Notes: generated by a model not told the origin, from the letters alone. A stretch of 64,000 nt of DNA from Prochlorococcus sp. HOT208_60m_813G15 (GCA_002026165.1 MWOS01000229.1:1-64000); one strand, 5' to 3'; shown: positions 50,172-59,604, counted from the first letter of the stretch. Numbers and translations: made by a program.

Positions 50172-51218
50172 ATGTCTAAGAAATTATTACCTGTTACGAT
50201 TATTAGTGGATTTTTAGGTTCAGGCAAAACTACGCTTTTAAATCATATTTTAAAAAATCAAGTTGGTCTTAAAACAGCTGTTTTAGTTAATGAATTTGGA
50301 GAGATAGGAATAGATAATGATTTAATAATAGAAGGCTCAGAAGATATGATTGAATTAAATAATGGCTGTATATGTTGCTCTATTAATGGTGAATTATTAA
50401 ATACAGTATCCAAAGTTTTAGAAAGATCTGAAAAAATAGACTATTTGATTGTCGAAACCACTGGGCTAGCTGATCCATTACCAGTAGCCATGACTTTTGC
50501 AGCTGGAGATCTTCGGGAAAAAGTAAGATTAGATTCAATTATCACTATCATTGATGGAGAAAATTTTGATTTTGAAATTAATAATACAAATGTCGCCTAT
50601 TCTCAGATTTTATACGGAGATATCCTTCTCCTAAATAAATGTGATTTAGTCAACGAAGAAAAACTAAAGAAAATCGAAAAATTTATAAATAAAATAAAAA
50701 AAGAACCAAGGATATTGAGATCAACCAATAGTAAAGTTGGATTACAAACAATAATGAGTGTAGGTCTATTTGAAACAGATACTTTTAAATTCGATAAGGA
50801 TAAAGAAGACGTAGAAGATAATTCAACCGATCACTCTTCTCATTCTCACGATCACTCTTCTCATTCTCACGATCACTCTTCTCATTCTCACGATCACTCT
50901 TCTCATTCTCACGAATTGAGCAATAACATAGAGGGTTTTACATCAGTTTCTTATGAGACATTTGAACCATTTTCCTTAAGGAAGTTTCAATATTTCTTAG
51001 ATAATCAAATCTCACAAAATGTATTTAGGGCTAAAGGGATATTATGGTTTATGGAAAGTGAAAGAAAACACATTTTTCACCTATCTGGAAAACGATTTTC
51101 TCTAGATGATGAAGAATGGACAAAAGAAAAATCTAACAAGATAGTATTAATTGGGAAAGACTTAGATCATCAAACTATTAAAAAACAACTCTCATCTTGT
51201 AGATTTAGTACAGATTAG
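50172..51218 (+). CDS. CobW/COG0523-family GTPase with His-rich repeat
   Basis: A 348-aa G3E GTPase, probable metallochaperone. The P-loop is SGFLGSGKTTLLN, the metal site NNGCICCSINGEL (GCICC), the switch ETTGLADPLPV, and NKCDL binds guanine. A His-rich tail follows: four perfect copies of DHSSHSH at about residues 220-247, which could bind Zn, Ni or Co. The C-terminal CobW-C domain ends with FSLDDEEWTKE. Its neighbour futB imports iron. Which metal is served is not shown. Confidence 0.9.
   Translation: MSKKLLPVTIISGFLGSGKTTLLNHILKNQVGLKTAVLVNEFGEIGIDNDLIIEGSEDMIELNNGCICCSINGELLNTVSKVLERSEKIDYLIVETTGLADPLPVAMTFAAGDLREKVRLDSIITIIDGENFDFEINNTNVAYSQILYGDILLLNKCDLVNEEKLKKIEKFINKIKKEPRILRSTNSKVGLQTIMSVGLFETDTFKFDKDKEDVEDNSTDHSSHSHDHSSHSHDHSSHSHDHSSHSHELSNNIEGFTSVSYETFEPFSLRKFQYFLDNQISQNVFRAKGILWFMESERKHIFHLSGKRFSLDDEEWTKEKSNKIVLIGKDLDHQTIKKQLSSCRFSTD
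50829..50912 (+). repeat. Four perfect 21-bp tandem repeats in the CobW gene
   Basis: The 21-bp unit GATCACTCTTCTCATTCTCAC occurs four times in a row without a single mismatch (50829-50849, 50850-50870, 50871-50891, 50892-50912). Each gives DHSSHSH. Perfect identity suggests recent slippage or recombination, so the copy number may vary between cells and strains. Confidence 0.95.
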
Positions 51219-51246
51219 AGTATACATATTAGGGTTTAATTAATTT

Positions 51247-52785
51247 TTGAAAATACTTATTAAAGGACTTAAAAAAGCAGTAAACGAATTAAAACTTTTT
51301 TATACCATCTCGTTTATTGTTTCAATATTAGTAATCATTCCAATATGCAATTTTCTTCTTGAAGGAATTCAATATGTTTTAAGTGGAAATTTTTCATTAG
51401 GTATTGCTGGAGGAGAAGAGGTAATAGGCACTTTAAAAGTTTTAACGCTGACAAGTTTATTTGGAGGAGGCTTGGGAACCTTGAATGGATGGTTACTTTC
51501 AAATTGCGATTTTAAGTTCAGAAAAATTCTTCGTATTTTGCAGCTAGTTCCACTAGCTGCCCCAGCATACCTAATAACAGCTGTTTTGCAGGATTTAGGA
51601 AGTATTTTTGGGTATCAAGTAACTGGTTTATGGTGGGGGGTTTTAATTCTTTCGATTTCTACTTATCCATATGTATTCATTCTTGCAAATGAAAGTTTTA
51701 ATAAATTTGGTGTTAATCAAATAAATGCTAGTAGAGGATTAGGAGTTGGGCCGTGGAGGAGCTTCTTTAAAATAGCTTTCCCAATGGCGACGCCAGCACT
51801 AATAACAGGAATAAGTTTAATGTGTATGGAAGTAATGAATGAGCTAGGTACATTTGCATTATTAAATATTCCAAGTATTTCTACAGGTATTGCAGAAAAT
51901 TGGATAATTGAAGGTAATCCAAAAAATGCTATTGGATTATCTTTAGTAGCCTTATCAATAATTTTCACTTTAATTATTTTTGAAAAATTCTCAAGAAGAA
52001 AATCAAAGAGGTGGAGTGAGAATCCGGCATCAAAAGATTCTCAAGGATGGGAATTAAAAAAATCTCGAGCTTTTTTAGCAATAACCATATCCTTATTCCC
52101 TCCAATTTTCTCTTTTGGAATTCCTTTTTTTTGGGTTCTGCTAAATATTGATCAAATTCATAAAGGGTTATCTTTAGAATTACTCAAACTATCTTTTAGG
52201 ACTATTAGTCTAGGACTTTTTACAGCATTAATAACAATACTATTCTCGTTAATAATTTCCTTAGCTAGACGTCCAAATAAAAACTTATTGCTAGAACTAA
52301 TAACGAACCTTGCGGGGATAGGTTACGCAATACCAGGCACAGTCTTAGCTTTATCTTTAATAAGCATTTCTTCTTCAAAATTAAACTTCATTGCTATTTG
52401 CTTACTAATTTGGGGTTATCTTGCCCGATTTCTAACTATTTCTAAGGGTTCTATTGATTCAAGTCTTGAGAGGATTTCTCCTAGTCTAGATGAAGCTGCA
52501 CTTGGTTTAGGAGAGAATTGGCTGGGAATCATCAAAAATATTCATCTGCCTTTGCTCCAAGGACCAATCTTTGTAGGATCACTTTTAGTTTTTGTAGACA
52601 CGATAAAAGAATTACCCATAACATTTATTTTAAGACCATTCGATTTTGATACATTATCTGTTCGAATATATCAATATGCTGGAGATGAAAGAATGGTAGA
52701 GGCAATATTACCAGCTATTTTTATCATGACTCTAGGCCTTATTGCATCAATTACATTGATACCAAGTTTAGAGAAAAAAAACTAA
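51247..52785 (+). CDS. futB: Iron(III) ABC transporter permease
   Basis: A 512-aa protein with about 12 membrane helices in two permease halves, as in FutB/SfuB. Each half has an EAA-type loop: ASRGLGVGPWRSFFKIAFP and AALGLGENWLGIIKNIHLP. It moves Fe(III) delivered by a periplasmic FutA/IdiA protein, driven by FutC ATPase; both are elsewhere. Starts at TTG, 28 bp after the CobW gene. The last 4 bp overlap the end of the convergent flippase-like gene. Confidence 0.92.
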   Translation: MKILIKGLKKAVNELKLFYTISFIVSILVIIPICNFLLEGIQYVLSGNFSLGIAGGEEVIGTLKVLTLTSLFGGGLGTLNGWLLSNCDFKFRKILRILQLVPLAAPAYLITAVLQDLGSIFGYQVTGLWWGVLILSISTYPYVFILANESFNKFGVNQINASRGLGVGPWRSFFKIAFPMATPALITGISLMCMEVMNELGTFALLNIPSISTGIAENWIIEGNPKNAIGLSLVALSIIFTLIIFEKFSRRKSKRWSENPASKDSQGWELKKSRAFLAITISLFPPIFSFGIPFFWVLLNIDQIHKGLSLELLKLSFRTISLGLFTALITILFSLIISLARRPNKNLLLELITNLAGIGYAIPGTVLALSLISISSSKLNFIAICLLIWGYLARFLTISKGSIDSSLERISPSLDEAALGLGENWLGIIKNIHLPLLQGPIFVGSLLVFVDTIKELPITFILRPFDFDTLSVRIYQYAGDERMVEAILPAIFIMTLGLIASITLIPSLEKKN

Positions 52786-53738
52786 ATTTTTTTAAAAATT
52801 TTTCTAATTAAAAAAGGGAAGCTTAACAACAAATCTGCCAATGTAGATATAATTCTAAAATAAATTAAGCTAACAAGAATTTCATACTGTGGGATATTTC
52901 TGCCAACAAGAAAAAGGAGGCAGGATTCAAAAACACCAACTCCTCCTGGAGCTGTTGGGACTACCAAACCTAAAGACCATGACAAAGAAAAGATTACTAA
53001 TAAATATATAATGTCCAAACTATTACTTGGATAAAAAGTATTTAAGCAAAAATAAAATCCTATAAATTTAGATAAAACAAAACCAATTTCAAGCAATAAA
53101 GCTCTAGTAGGAAAAAAAGAAATTATATTTATTCTCTCTTCAAATTGGTCATTTAAATTATGAAGTCTCAAAACCTCAAATACTTTTCCCTTGAGAGACC
53201 CTAATCTTTTTAATGTAAAGTAAATTAATTTCCTATTTAAGAATATTAAAGGAAAAATTAAAAAAAAATAAAGTGGTGAAAAAATTAATCCTAGCGATGC
53301 CAAGAGAAAAGATCCACTCAACATAAAATAAGGTTCTATAAGTGTCGAATACAAAGCAATCTGGGGATTACTTATTTTTTTTATAAAATTAAACCTTTCA
53401 ACAAAATGCCAAATCCCTCCTGGGACATATTTAAGAATATTGGTTAACACATAAAAAGAAACTAGATTATTGCTTTTAAATTTTTTCCCAAACCATTTAA
53501 CAATATATTTCCATGCATAAGCGTTCAGGTAAATACTTAAAACACAAAATGAAAATGATAAAAATAAATTAATTCCATTTTGTTCTAAATTAATCTTAAA
53601 AGAAATTTGATCAATATTATAAAAAAAATAGATCCAAAAATAAAACAAGCTTGAAATAAAGAGAGTACTCTTTAAAGCTCCAAAATTATATTTTTTTAAA
53701 AATTTCCAATATGATTGATTACTTAAATTGAATTTCAT
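52782..53738 (-). CDS. Flippase-like (UPF0104/LPG synthase TM) protein
   Basis: A 318-aa polytopic protein with 7-8 membrane helices and the motif APGGVGVFESCLLFLVG near residues 256-272, typical of the UPF0104 family (AglD/MprF membrane part). Members move or modify lipids, such as lysyl-phosphatidylglycerol. The soluble synthase domain of MprF is absent, so it is a flippase or other lipid-linked protein at most. It starts 4 bp inside the larC end. Confidence 0.82.
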   Translation of the reverse strand: MKFNLSNQSYWKFLKKYNFGALKSTLFISSLFYFWIYFFYNIDQISFKINLEQNGINLFLSFSFCVLSIYLNAYAWKYIVKWFGKKFKSNNLVSFYVLTNILKYVPGGIWHFVERFNFIKKISNPQIALYSTLIEPYFMLSGSFLLASLGLIFSPLYFFLIFPLIFLNRKLIYFTLKRLGSLKGKVFEVLRLHNLNDQFEERINIISFFPTRALLLEIGFVLSKFIGFYFCLNTFYPSNSLDIIYLLVIFSLSWSLGLVVPTAPGGVGVFESCLLFLVGRNIPQYEILVSLIYFRIISTLADLLLSFPFLIRKIFKKI

Positions 53739-54961
53739 TTCCAGTTTTCAAATGCTTTAAATTTTTTACTGGAGTCTTTTATTATTTTTCTTATTTCTTC
53801 AGTTGATATTTTATGCTCTAGTTTTAATCTTAAAACTTCGTCATTTTCAGGCTTAATAGTTATTGACCCATCTGGTTTCAAAGTCTGTTTAACTTTTATA
53901 TTTCCAAAAATCGTTGAACATTCCCCTCCCCTTCTAAGTAATATCCACCTTGATTGGGTCCTTTCACGCACTCCAATAGTATTGGAATAATCAAACCATA
54001 ATTGCCTAAAAAATTCTTTTTTCTCTATTGGTAAGATTGCTTGAATAGAAAATCCAATTCTATCTTTTTTCATATTGATAGATTGATAAGAAACGTCGTA
54101 AGCTCCTTCAATTCTCAGTTTCTCTACAAAATTACATAGATCTTCAGGTGTTTGGTCATCAATCCATGCTTCTTGCACACATATCTCTTCGAACTTTGGA
54201 TTGATTTTTTCATTAATAGAAGAATCATCAAATGAAGCAATTTTATAAACTCTCACCAAATTAGCGAATGGAAATTTTTTGTTGCCAATGCCTACTCCAT
54301 AAGAGTTAACAGAATATTTTGAAGGGGGTTGCAGATTGTGGACTAAATGAGAAAGTAAAGCAATGCCCGTTGGTGTAGATAGTTCACCCTCTATTGAGTC
54401 AAAGCTTGATAAAACTTTAATATTTTTTTGCCTTATTAACTCTATTACAGCAGGAGGGGGTACAGATAATTTACCATGTTCAGTTTGAACGAAGCCCTTC
54501 CCTAACATAGGTTCATTACAATAAACCTTATTAGGTTTAAGGTAATTAAATGCAGCACATACTCCTACGATATCTACTAATGAATCGATAGCCCCAATTT
54601 CATGAAAATGAACATCCTCAGCTTTGATGCCATGAACTTTTCCTTCTGCATTTGCTAAAGATTCAAATACCTCATAAATTGTCTGCTTTAATTTATCTTC
54701 TAAGTGACCATTTGAAATAAGTTCTTTAATGCTTCTCCAAGTTCTTTTAAAAGGAATGCTACTAATATTCTCAACCTTCACACTGATTCCTCGAATTGAA
54801 GAACTTTTCGATTCTTTAAACTCTAGACGATAAAGATCCTTTAATCCAAGATCAATAAGTGGTTGTTCAATAACTTTTTTAGGAACACCTAAGTCGTAAA
54901 AAGCTCCTAACAACATATCTCCAGAGATTCCTGGTGAACATTCAATTAAAACATTTTCCAT
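53735..54961 (-). CDS. larC: Nickel insertion protein LarC for pincer cofactor
   Basis: LarC inserts Ni into the pincer nucleotide cofactor of lactate racemase and other enzymes, using CTP. The 408-aa protein shows the family start MENVLIECSPGISGDMLLGA, VHFHEIGAIDSLVDIVG, the STPTGIALLSHL segment and LRRGGECSTIFGNIKVKQTLKPDG. In Lactobacillus LarC is made by programmed frameshift from two ORFs; here it is a single ORF. LarB and LarE are not in the window. It overlaps the next gene by 4 bp. Confidence 0.88.
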   Translation of the reverse strand: MENVLIECSPGISGDMLLGAFYDLGVPKKVIEQPLIDLGLKDLYRLEFKESKSSSIRGISVKVENISSIPFKRTWRSIKELISNGHLEDKLKQTIYEVFESLANAEGKVHGIKAEDVHFHEIGAIDSLVDIVGVCAAFNYLKPNKVYCNEPMLGKGFVQTEHGKLSVPPPAVIELIRQKNIKVLSSFDSIEGELSTPTGIALLSHLVHNLQPPSKYSVNSYGVGIGNKKFPFANLVRVYKIASFDDSSINEKINPKFEEICVQEAWIDDQTPEDLCNFVEKLRIEGAYDVSYQSINMKKDRIGFSIQAILPIEKKEFFRQLWFDYSNTIGVRERTQSRWILLRRGGECSTIFGNIKVKQTLKPDGSITIKPENDEVLRLKLEHKISTEEIRKIIKDSSKKFKAFENWK

Positions 54962-55014
54962 AAATCTTAGATTTCTTGGTTGATAAGAATTGCGATAAAG
55001 ATCAACTTTGCATT

Positions 55015-55614
55015 CTAATTATTTTTAGAAAGATTTCTGCTAATAACTTCGTAATTGAGTAATTTCAAAGAATTACCATCTCTGTTGATATCTAAACTTA
55101 TAAAATTATTGAGAAGTTCTAAAGAAAGCTCACCTTTTATGAATAACTTGAAATTTTTATTTTTTAAATTCTTTAATTTTGAAGTAGAACAGATCTTCAT
55201 AACAATTTCTTTTTTGGATTTATTGACAAAAACTAGCTCTCCTCTAACAGAAAAATAATTATCTTTTAAATTTAATTTTTCCAATAATTTAGAGAAGTTA
55301 AATTTTGAAGAATCCTTTGGTAAATCGTTCAATTGTACAGGATCCCAGATACCTGCAACCTGTAAATGCAAATTTTGAGTGTTTTTATTCTTTGGATAAA
55401 CAACCCAGTAATAATTTTTATTTAAATCAATATGCTTTTTTAAAAGTGATAATGCTTTACCTAGTACTACTGTTTCAATTTTTTCGCCTTCATTATCAGT
55501 TATCAACCCTTTATTTAACTGCTCAAGATCATGAGGTGTAAATTTTCCATTTACAATACCAATAGCTCTGTATTGCAATGGATCAGTAACTTGTGGAATA
55601 GGATTTTTTAACAT
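55015..55614 (-). CDS. Conserved cyanobacterial protein, unknown
   Basis: The 199-aa protein has no recognised family name. It contains GKFTPHDLEQLNKG, YYWVVYPKNK and VAGIWDPVQL in the first half, and a lysine-rich second half with KLKNLKNKNFKLFIKGEL. It seems soluble and basic, without signal peptide or membrane helix; beta-rich pattern suggests an OB-like fold that binds RNA or protein, but this is guesswork. Located upstream of larC (53-bp gap) on the same strand. Confidence 0.6.
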   Translation of the reverse strand: MLKNPIPQVTDPLQYRAIGIVNGKFTPHDLEQLNKGLITDNEGEKIETVVLGKALSLLKKHIDLNKNYYWVVYPKNKNTQNLHLQVAGIWDPVQLNDLPKDSSKFNFSKLLEKLNLKDNYFSVRGELVFVNKSKKEIVMKICSTSKLKNLKNKNFKLFIKGELSLELLNNFISLDINRDGNSLKLLNYEVISRNLSKNN

Positions 55615-55645
55615 ATTAAAGATTTAAAAATGAAAATTGATCTTA

Positions 55646-55954
55646 TTAAATTTCTTTTTTTTCCTCCAAATTATTAAAAGACTCTAATGCATCGTCTATG
55701 GCATCAGAAGGTTTAGTCGCATCATTTAAACTATTTTGTCTCCTAATCATTTCTACAATTTCAAATGGATTAGTTGGAATTGATGAACCACTATCATCTT
55801 TTTTAGTTGAGGTATCTATTTCTAATTCTTCAAATAAATAATCAGCATTTAAGAAATCACCTTTAAGAGAAATTAATGAAATTAAAAAGATTAGTAAAAA
55901 TATTGATCTAGAGTATTTTTTATTAAAATAATATTTCATTTTATTTAATTTCAA
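55646..55954 (-). CDS. Exported or membrane-anchored small protein, unknown
   Basis: A 102-aa protein with a basic N terminus and hydrophobic stretch (SIFLLIFLISLISLKG), likely an uncleaved anchor or signal peptide, then an acidic tail (LFEELEIDTSTKKDD and DDALESFNNLEEKKE). No Cys lipobox. Not recognised. It precedes the 199-aa gene (31-bp gap) and is divergent from xth (56 bp). Confidence 0.6.
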   Translation of the reverse strand: MKLNKMKYYFNKKYSRSIFLLIFLISLISLKGDFLNADYLFEELEIDTSTKKDDSGSSIPTNPFEIVEMIRRQNSLNDATKPSDAIDDALESFNNLEEKKEI

Positions 55955-56010
55955 AATTCTTTAACGCCAATAATTTTTGCTAACTTAATTTTACATAATA
56001 TGTTAGAAAT

Positions 56011-56856
56011 TTGTTAATAGCAACTTGGAATGTTAACTCCATAAGAACCAGACTTTCACAAATAATAGATTGGATTAATAAAGTTAATCCAGATATTTTA
56101 TGTTTGCAGGAAACAAAAGTAATAGATGATAGTTTCCCCATTGAACCTTTTGAAAAATTAGGATACTCAGTAGAGGTATACGGCCAAAAATCATATAATG
56201 GTGTTGCTATTATTTCTAAAATAAAGCCAGAAAATGTCAAAAAAGGATTTTATGATTGTACCAACTTTAATCAAAATATCGAAATTTTTCTCGACCAAAA
56301 AAGATTAATTTCTGCTGATATTAATGGTATTAAAATCATAAATGTCTATGTGCCAAACGGTTCTTCTTTAGACTCTAGTAAATTCGAATATAAAATTAAT
56401 TGGTTAAATTGTTTAGCTGCATTTTTGGATGAGCATGAAAAAAAAGGAGAATTAATTTGTCTTATGGGTGATTTTAATGTTGCTCCATCTAATTTGGATA
56501 TTCATGATCCAAAGAAATATGAAGGAGGAATAATGGCATCTGAAATAGAGAGAAATGCACTAAATAATGTTCTGAAAAAAAGATTAATAGATTCTTTCAG
56601 GATTTTTGAACAAAATAGTGGCCATTGGAGTTGGTGGGATTACCGTAATAACGCATTTGAATTAAATAAAGGTTGGCGAATAGACCATATATATATCAGC
56701 AAAGAACTTTCATCAAAACTTAAAAGTTGTGTCATAGACAGCTCACCTAGAGGTAATTTACGTCCAAGTGATCATGCACCAGTTATGATAAATCTCAACT
56801 TAAACGACATAAATGTAGATTTTTTTGAGGATGAAGATAATTTCTTCGAAATATAA
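56011..56856 (+). CDS. xth: Exodeoxyribonuclease III
   Basis: Exo III repairs abasic sites and removes 3' blocked ends. The 281-aa protein has MLIATWNVNSIRTRLSQI (with Asn and metal region), ILCLQETKV (Glu), YVPNGSSLDSSKF, GDFNVAPSNLDIHDP (Asp-Asn pair), WRIDHIYIS and the final SDHAPVMINL with the catalytic Asp-His. The start is TTG at 56011, because no ATG is near. Confidence 0.95.
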   Translation: MLIATWNVNSIRTRLSQIIDWINKVNPDILCLQETKVIDDSFPIEPFEKLGYSVEVYGQKSYNGVAIISKIKPENVKKGFYDCTNFNQNIEIFLDQKRLISADINGIKIINVYVPNGSSLDSSKFEYKINWLNCLAAFLDEHEKKGELICLMGDFNVAPSNLDIHDPKKYEGGIMASEIERNALNNVLKKRLIDSFRIFEQNSGHWSWWDYRNNAFELNKGWRIDHIYISKELSSKLKSCVIDSSPRGNLRPSDHAPVMINLNLNDINVDFFEDEDNFFEI

Positions 56857-57013
56857 ATTAAAAAGATAATTCATTTTTTAATGTCTGAGAACGCATGTAA
56901 ACAAAGGGTTATTTAGAATCATTCCAATTTGCTTTATGAATTCTTGAAAAAATTAATTATTTACAATCCAAACTATCGCAATAAAAATATCATAATGTAG
57001 AATTTCAATCTGA

Positions 57014-57042
57014 TTGACAAAATTTTTACTTATTTCTAATTT
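57014..57042 (+). promoter_or_regulatory. Candidate hemL promoter
   Basis: A perfect TTGACA (57014-57019) lies 15-17 bp before TCTAAT/TAATTT (57035-57042). Transcription would start near 57048-57052, giving a leader of only about 35 nt to the GTG start of hemL. Confidence 0.4.
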
Positions 57043-57047
57043 AGGAC

Positions 57048-57089
57048 ATGACAAATTTTATCTCAAAGCTTTATTTAATTAAACTGTGA
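57048..57089 (+). CDS. Leader ORF overlapping the hemL start (13 codons)
   Basis: ATG at 57048 begins [13 protein letters not shown] and its TGA overlaps the GTG start of hemL by two bases. hemL has no clear ribosome-binding site, so the short ORF could couple translation. It may also be chance. Confidence 0.3.
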   Translation: MTNFISKLYLIKL

Positions 57090-58387
57090 CTGACATATTA
57101 AATTGCACCCAATCAGAAGAAATTTTCTCTGCTGCTCAAGAATTGATGCCAGGGGGAGTTAGCTCTCCAGTGAGAGCTTTTAAGTCTGTAGGTGGGCAAC
57201 CAATAGTGTTTGATAGAGTCAAAGGGCCTTTTGCATGGGATATTGATGGGAATAGATATATTGACTACATAGGAAGTTGGGGGCCTGCTATATGTGGACA
57301 TGCTCACCCAGAAGTTACTACTGCATTACAAGAAGCAATTGAGAAAGGTACGAGCTTTGGAGCTCCATGCATTTTAGAGAATAAACTTGCTGAGATGGTA
57401 ATTGATGCTGTCCCATCAGTAGAAATGGTTAGATTTGTCAATAGTGGAACTGAAGCCTGTATGGCTGTTTTAAGGCTTATGAGAGCATTCACGGGAAGAG
57501 ATAAAGTTATTAAATTCGATGGTTGTTACCATGGTCATGCAGATATGTTTTTGGTAAAAGCAGGATCAGGTGTGGCTACTTTAGGATTACCAGATTCTCC
57601 AGGGGTTCCAAGAACAACAACTACAAATACACTTACTGCTCCTTACAATGATCTTGAAGCAGTAAAAAAATTATTTTCTGAGAATCCTGATGCCATTTCA
57701 GGGGTAATTCTTGAGCCTATTGTTGGGAATGCCGGGTTTATTACACCCGAGCCTGGATTTTTAGAAGGATTAAGAGAATTAACAACTGAAAATGGATCTT
57801 TATTAGTTTTTGATGAAGTAATGACTGGGTTCAGAATAAGTTATGGAGGCGCTCAAGAAAAATTTGGTGTTACTCCTGATTTAACCACTCTTGGGAAAGT
57901 AATTGGAGGAGGTCTTCCTGTAGGAGCTTATGGAGGCAAGAAAGAAATAATGTCAATGGTAGCCCCTTCTGGACCAGTTTATCAGGCAGGTACTTTAAGT
58001 GGAAATCCACTGGCAATGACCGCTGGGATTAAAACTCTTGAGTTACTCAAGCAAGAAGGTACTTACGAGAAATTAGAGGCAACAACTTCTAGATTAATTG
58101 AAGGTGTAATACAGTCTGCAGAAAATAATGGAATCGCTATTAACGGTGGCAATGTAAGCGCTATGTTTGGATTTTTCTTATGTGATGGACCAGTTAGAAA
58201 CTTTGATGAAGCAAAAACAAATGATGCTGAACTTTTTGGTAAGTTGCATAGAGAGATGCTTCAAAGAGGAATCTACCTAGCTCCAAGTCCTTTTGAAGCT
58301 GGTTTCACGTCATTAGCGCATAGTGAAGAAGAAATTGATAAAACTATCGAAGCTTTTGATCAATCCTTTAATGCGATAAAAAAATAA
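57086..58387 (+). CDS. hemL: Glutamate-1-semialdehyde 2,1-aminomutase
   Basis: HemL makes 5-aminolevulinate from glutamate-1-semialdehyde with PLP, the first committed tetrapyrrole precursor of the C5 route. The 433-aa protein has [49 protein letters not shown] and the PLP-lysine in [18 protein letters not shown]. It starts at GTG with no strong ribosome site. It supplies the precursor for the hem, chl and cob genes of this window. Confidence 0.96.
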   Translation: MTDILNCTQSEEIFSAAQELMPGGVSSPVRAFKSVGGQPIVFDRVKGPFAWDIDGNRYIDYIGSWGPAICGHAHPEVTTALQEAIEKGTSFGAPCILENKLAEMVIDAVPSVEMVRFVNSGTEACMAVLRLMRAFTGRDKVIKFDGCYHGHADMFLVKAGSGVATLGLPDSPGVPRTTTTNTLTAPYNDLEAVKKLFSENPDAISGVILEPIVGNAGFITPEPGFLEGLRELTTENGSLLVFDEVMTGFRISYGGAQEKFGVTPDLTTLGKVIGGGLPVGAYGGKKEIMSMVAPSGPVYQAGTLSGNPLAMTAGIKTLELLKQEGTYEKLEATTSRLIEGVIQSAENNGIAINGGNVSAMFGFFLCDGPVRNFDEAKTNDAELFGKLHREMLQRGIYLAPSPFEAGFTSLAHSEEEIDKTIEAFDQSFNAIKK

Positions 58388-58429
58388 TCATTTACCTAGT
58401 TTTCATTCATGAAAAAAAGTAAATGATTA
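58385..58429. terminator. Nested hairpin between convergent hemL and prohibitin genes
   Basis: The 11-bp arms TAATCATTTAC (58385-58395, including the hemL stop) and GTAAATGATTA (58419-58429) are perfect. An inner stem TTTTCA/TGAAAA (58400-58405/58410-58415) has a TTCA loop. It is the longest perfect inverted repeat in the window, sited to serve both strands. Confidence 0.7.
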
Positions 58430-58457
58430 ACTGTAATGGAAACTTAAAATTTAATAA

Positions 58458-59261
58458 TTATCTTTTACCGCCAACTATAACAGGGGGACTTCCTCCTTCA
58501 GAACCTGGTAGGCCAGGAACGACTTGTGTACTTCCATCCCATTTATCAAGAAATAATTTGAACAACACTTGATCATCGAGACTTCTATTTAATGTTTCAT
58601 ATCTAAGTGCTTCTTGTTCAGCAATTTCTACTTCTGTTTTAGCTCTAAGTAATTGCTGGCCAGCTATTTGCTTTTGTTCAATAGCGGCTCTGTATTCTTC
58701 AGCAATCTCTAATCCAGTAAGATCTAAACTTTTAACGTCAACGTAATCGAATGAATTAAGTTCTTTAGCAACAGTATCTCCTACCTTTTCAGAAATTACT
58801 GCAAATTCAGTAGCTATTGTTTCTAACTCATATTGAGAAAAGACTGATTTTAGAGCTTTGAGTAAAGATGGCTGAACGATTTTTTGATAAACATCGCTAT
58901 TTCTACTTGCAATTGTTGCAAAAATTCTTCCTGCTTCGTTAGGTTTTACTGAATACTTAACAGTAGCAGTAGCCCTAATAACCTGAAGATCTTTAGTTAA
59001 AGTTTCAAATTTTTCGGGTTGAACTTGAGTTTTTATATCAAATGGATATACAGACTGAATGAATGGAAGCTTAAAGTTTAAACCAGCTCTCCTAGAGGGG
59101 CCACTTACTTTCCCTAATGTTGTAACAACTGCAACTTGTCCAGAAGGAACAACAAATAAAGATTGGGTGAGCAAAAGAAAGCCCGTAAAAGACAATACAA
59201 TCAATAAAGTTGCTGTACCACCAGGACCTGTTGGTGTGACATTTTTAAAAGATGTAGACAT
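58458..59261 (-). CDS. Prohibitin/SPFH-family membrane protein
   Basis: A 267-aa protein with an N-terminal membrane anchor (LLIVLSFTGFLLLTQSLFVV), then the SPFH/Band 7 domain (VPSGQVAVVTTLGKV, RAGLNFKLPFIQSVYPFDIK) and a C-terminal coiled coil (AIEQKQIAGQQLLRAKTEVEIAEQ). Prohibitins form ring scaffolds that guard membrane proteases such as FtsH; in cyanobacteria they sit in the cytoplasmic or thylakoid membrane. The last part, GLPGSEGGSPPVIVGGKR, is a Gly/Pro-rich tail. Confidence 0.9.
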   Translation of the reverse strand: MSTSFKNVTPTGPGGTATLLIVLSFTGFLLLTQSLFVVPSGQVAVVTTLGKVSGPSRRAGLNFKLPFIQSVYPFDIKTQVQPEKFETLTKDLQVIRATATVKYSVKPNEAGRIFATIASRNSDVYQKIVQPSLLKALKSVFSQYELETIATEFAVISEKVGDTVAKELNSFDYVDVKSLDLTGLEIAEEYRAAIEQKQIAGQQLLRAKTEVEIAEQEALRYETLNRSLDDQVLFKLFLDKWDGSTQVVPGLPGSEGGSPPVIVGGKR

Positions 59262-59373
59262 TAAATTTTTTCTTTTAATTAATCATATTTAAATAGACTA
59301 ATTAGTGCATTAATAAGGCATTTAATTAAAATATTTTTTTAATAATTGTAAATTTAAATATAATTATTACTTA

Positions 59374-59580
59374 TTAAATATTTGATTTAAATTCTTGCAA
59401 AAGTTCTAAATATAGTTCCTCGTCTATTTCCCTAATGTCATATTCAGATGGTAAAACACCATGCTTATACTCATGTACCGCCATCCAACAAAATTTCTCT
59501 ATTTCTTCTTTTGAAAAACGAGGATATTCTTTAACCTTTACAAACAATTCCTTTATAAGAGATTCAGGGTAATCGGACAT
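59374..59580 (-). CDS. Small acidic conserved protein, unknown
   Basis: A 68-aa protein: PESLIKELFVKVKEYPRFSK, then KFCWMAVHEYKHGVLPSEYD and a C-terminal helix LYLELLQEFKS. The spacing of His and Glu (AVHEYKH) is not a complete protease motif in so short a protein. I believe it is found in marine picocyanobacteria. It lies 25 bp after the yajQ start, on the same strand. Confidence 0.6.
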   Translation of the reverse strand: MSDYPESLIKELFVKVKEYPRFSKEEIEKFCWMAVHEYKHGVLPSEYDIREIDEELYLELLQEFKSNI

Positions 59581-59604
59581 ATTTCAAAATAATCTTAAAA
59601 GATT

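Noticed and set aside
50829-50912. Short tandem repeats as a CRISPR array
   Set aside because: The units follow directly without spacers and stay in frame in the CobW gene.
55980-56240. An 86-codon frame opposite the xth start
   Set aside because: It runs antisense to conserved xth codons and has no recognisable features.
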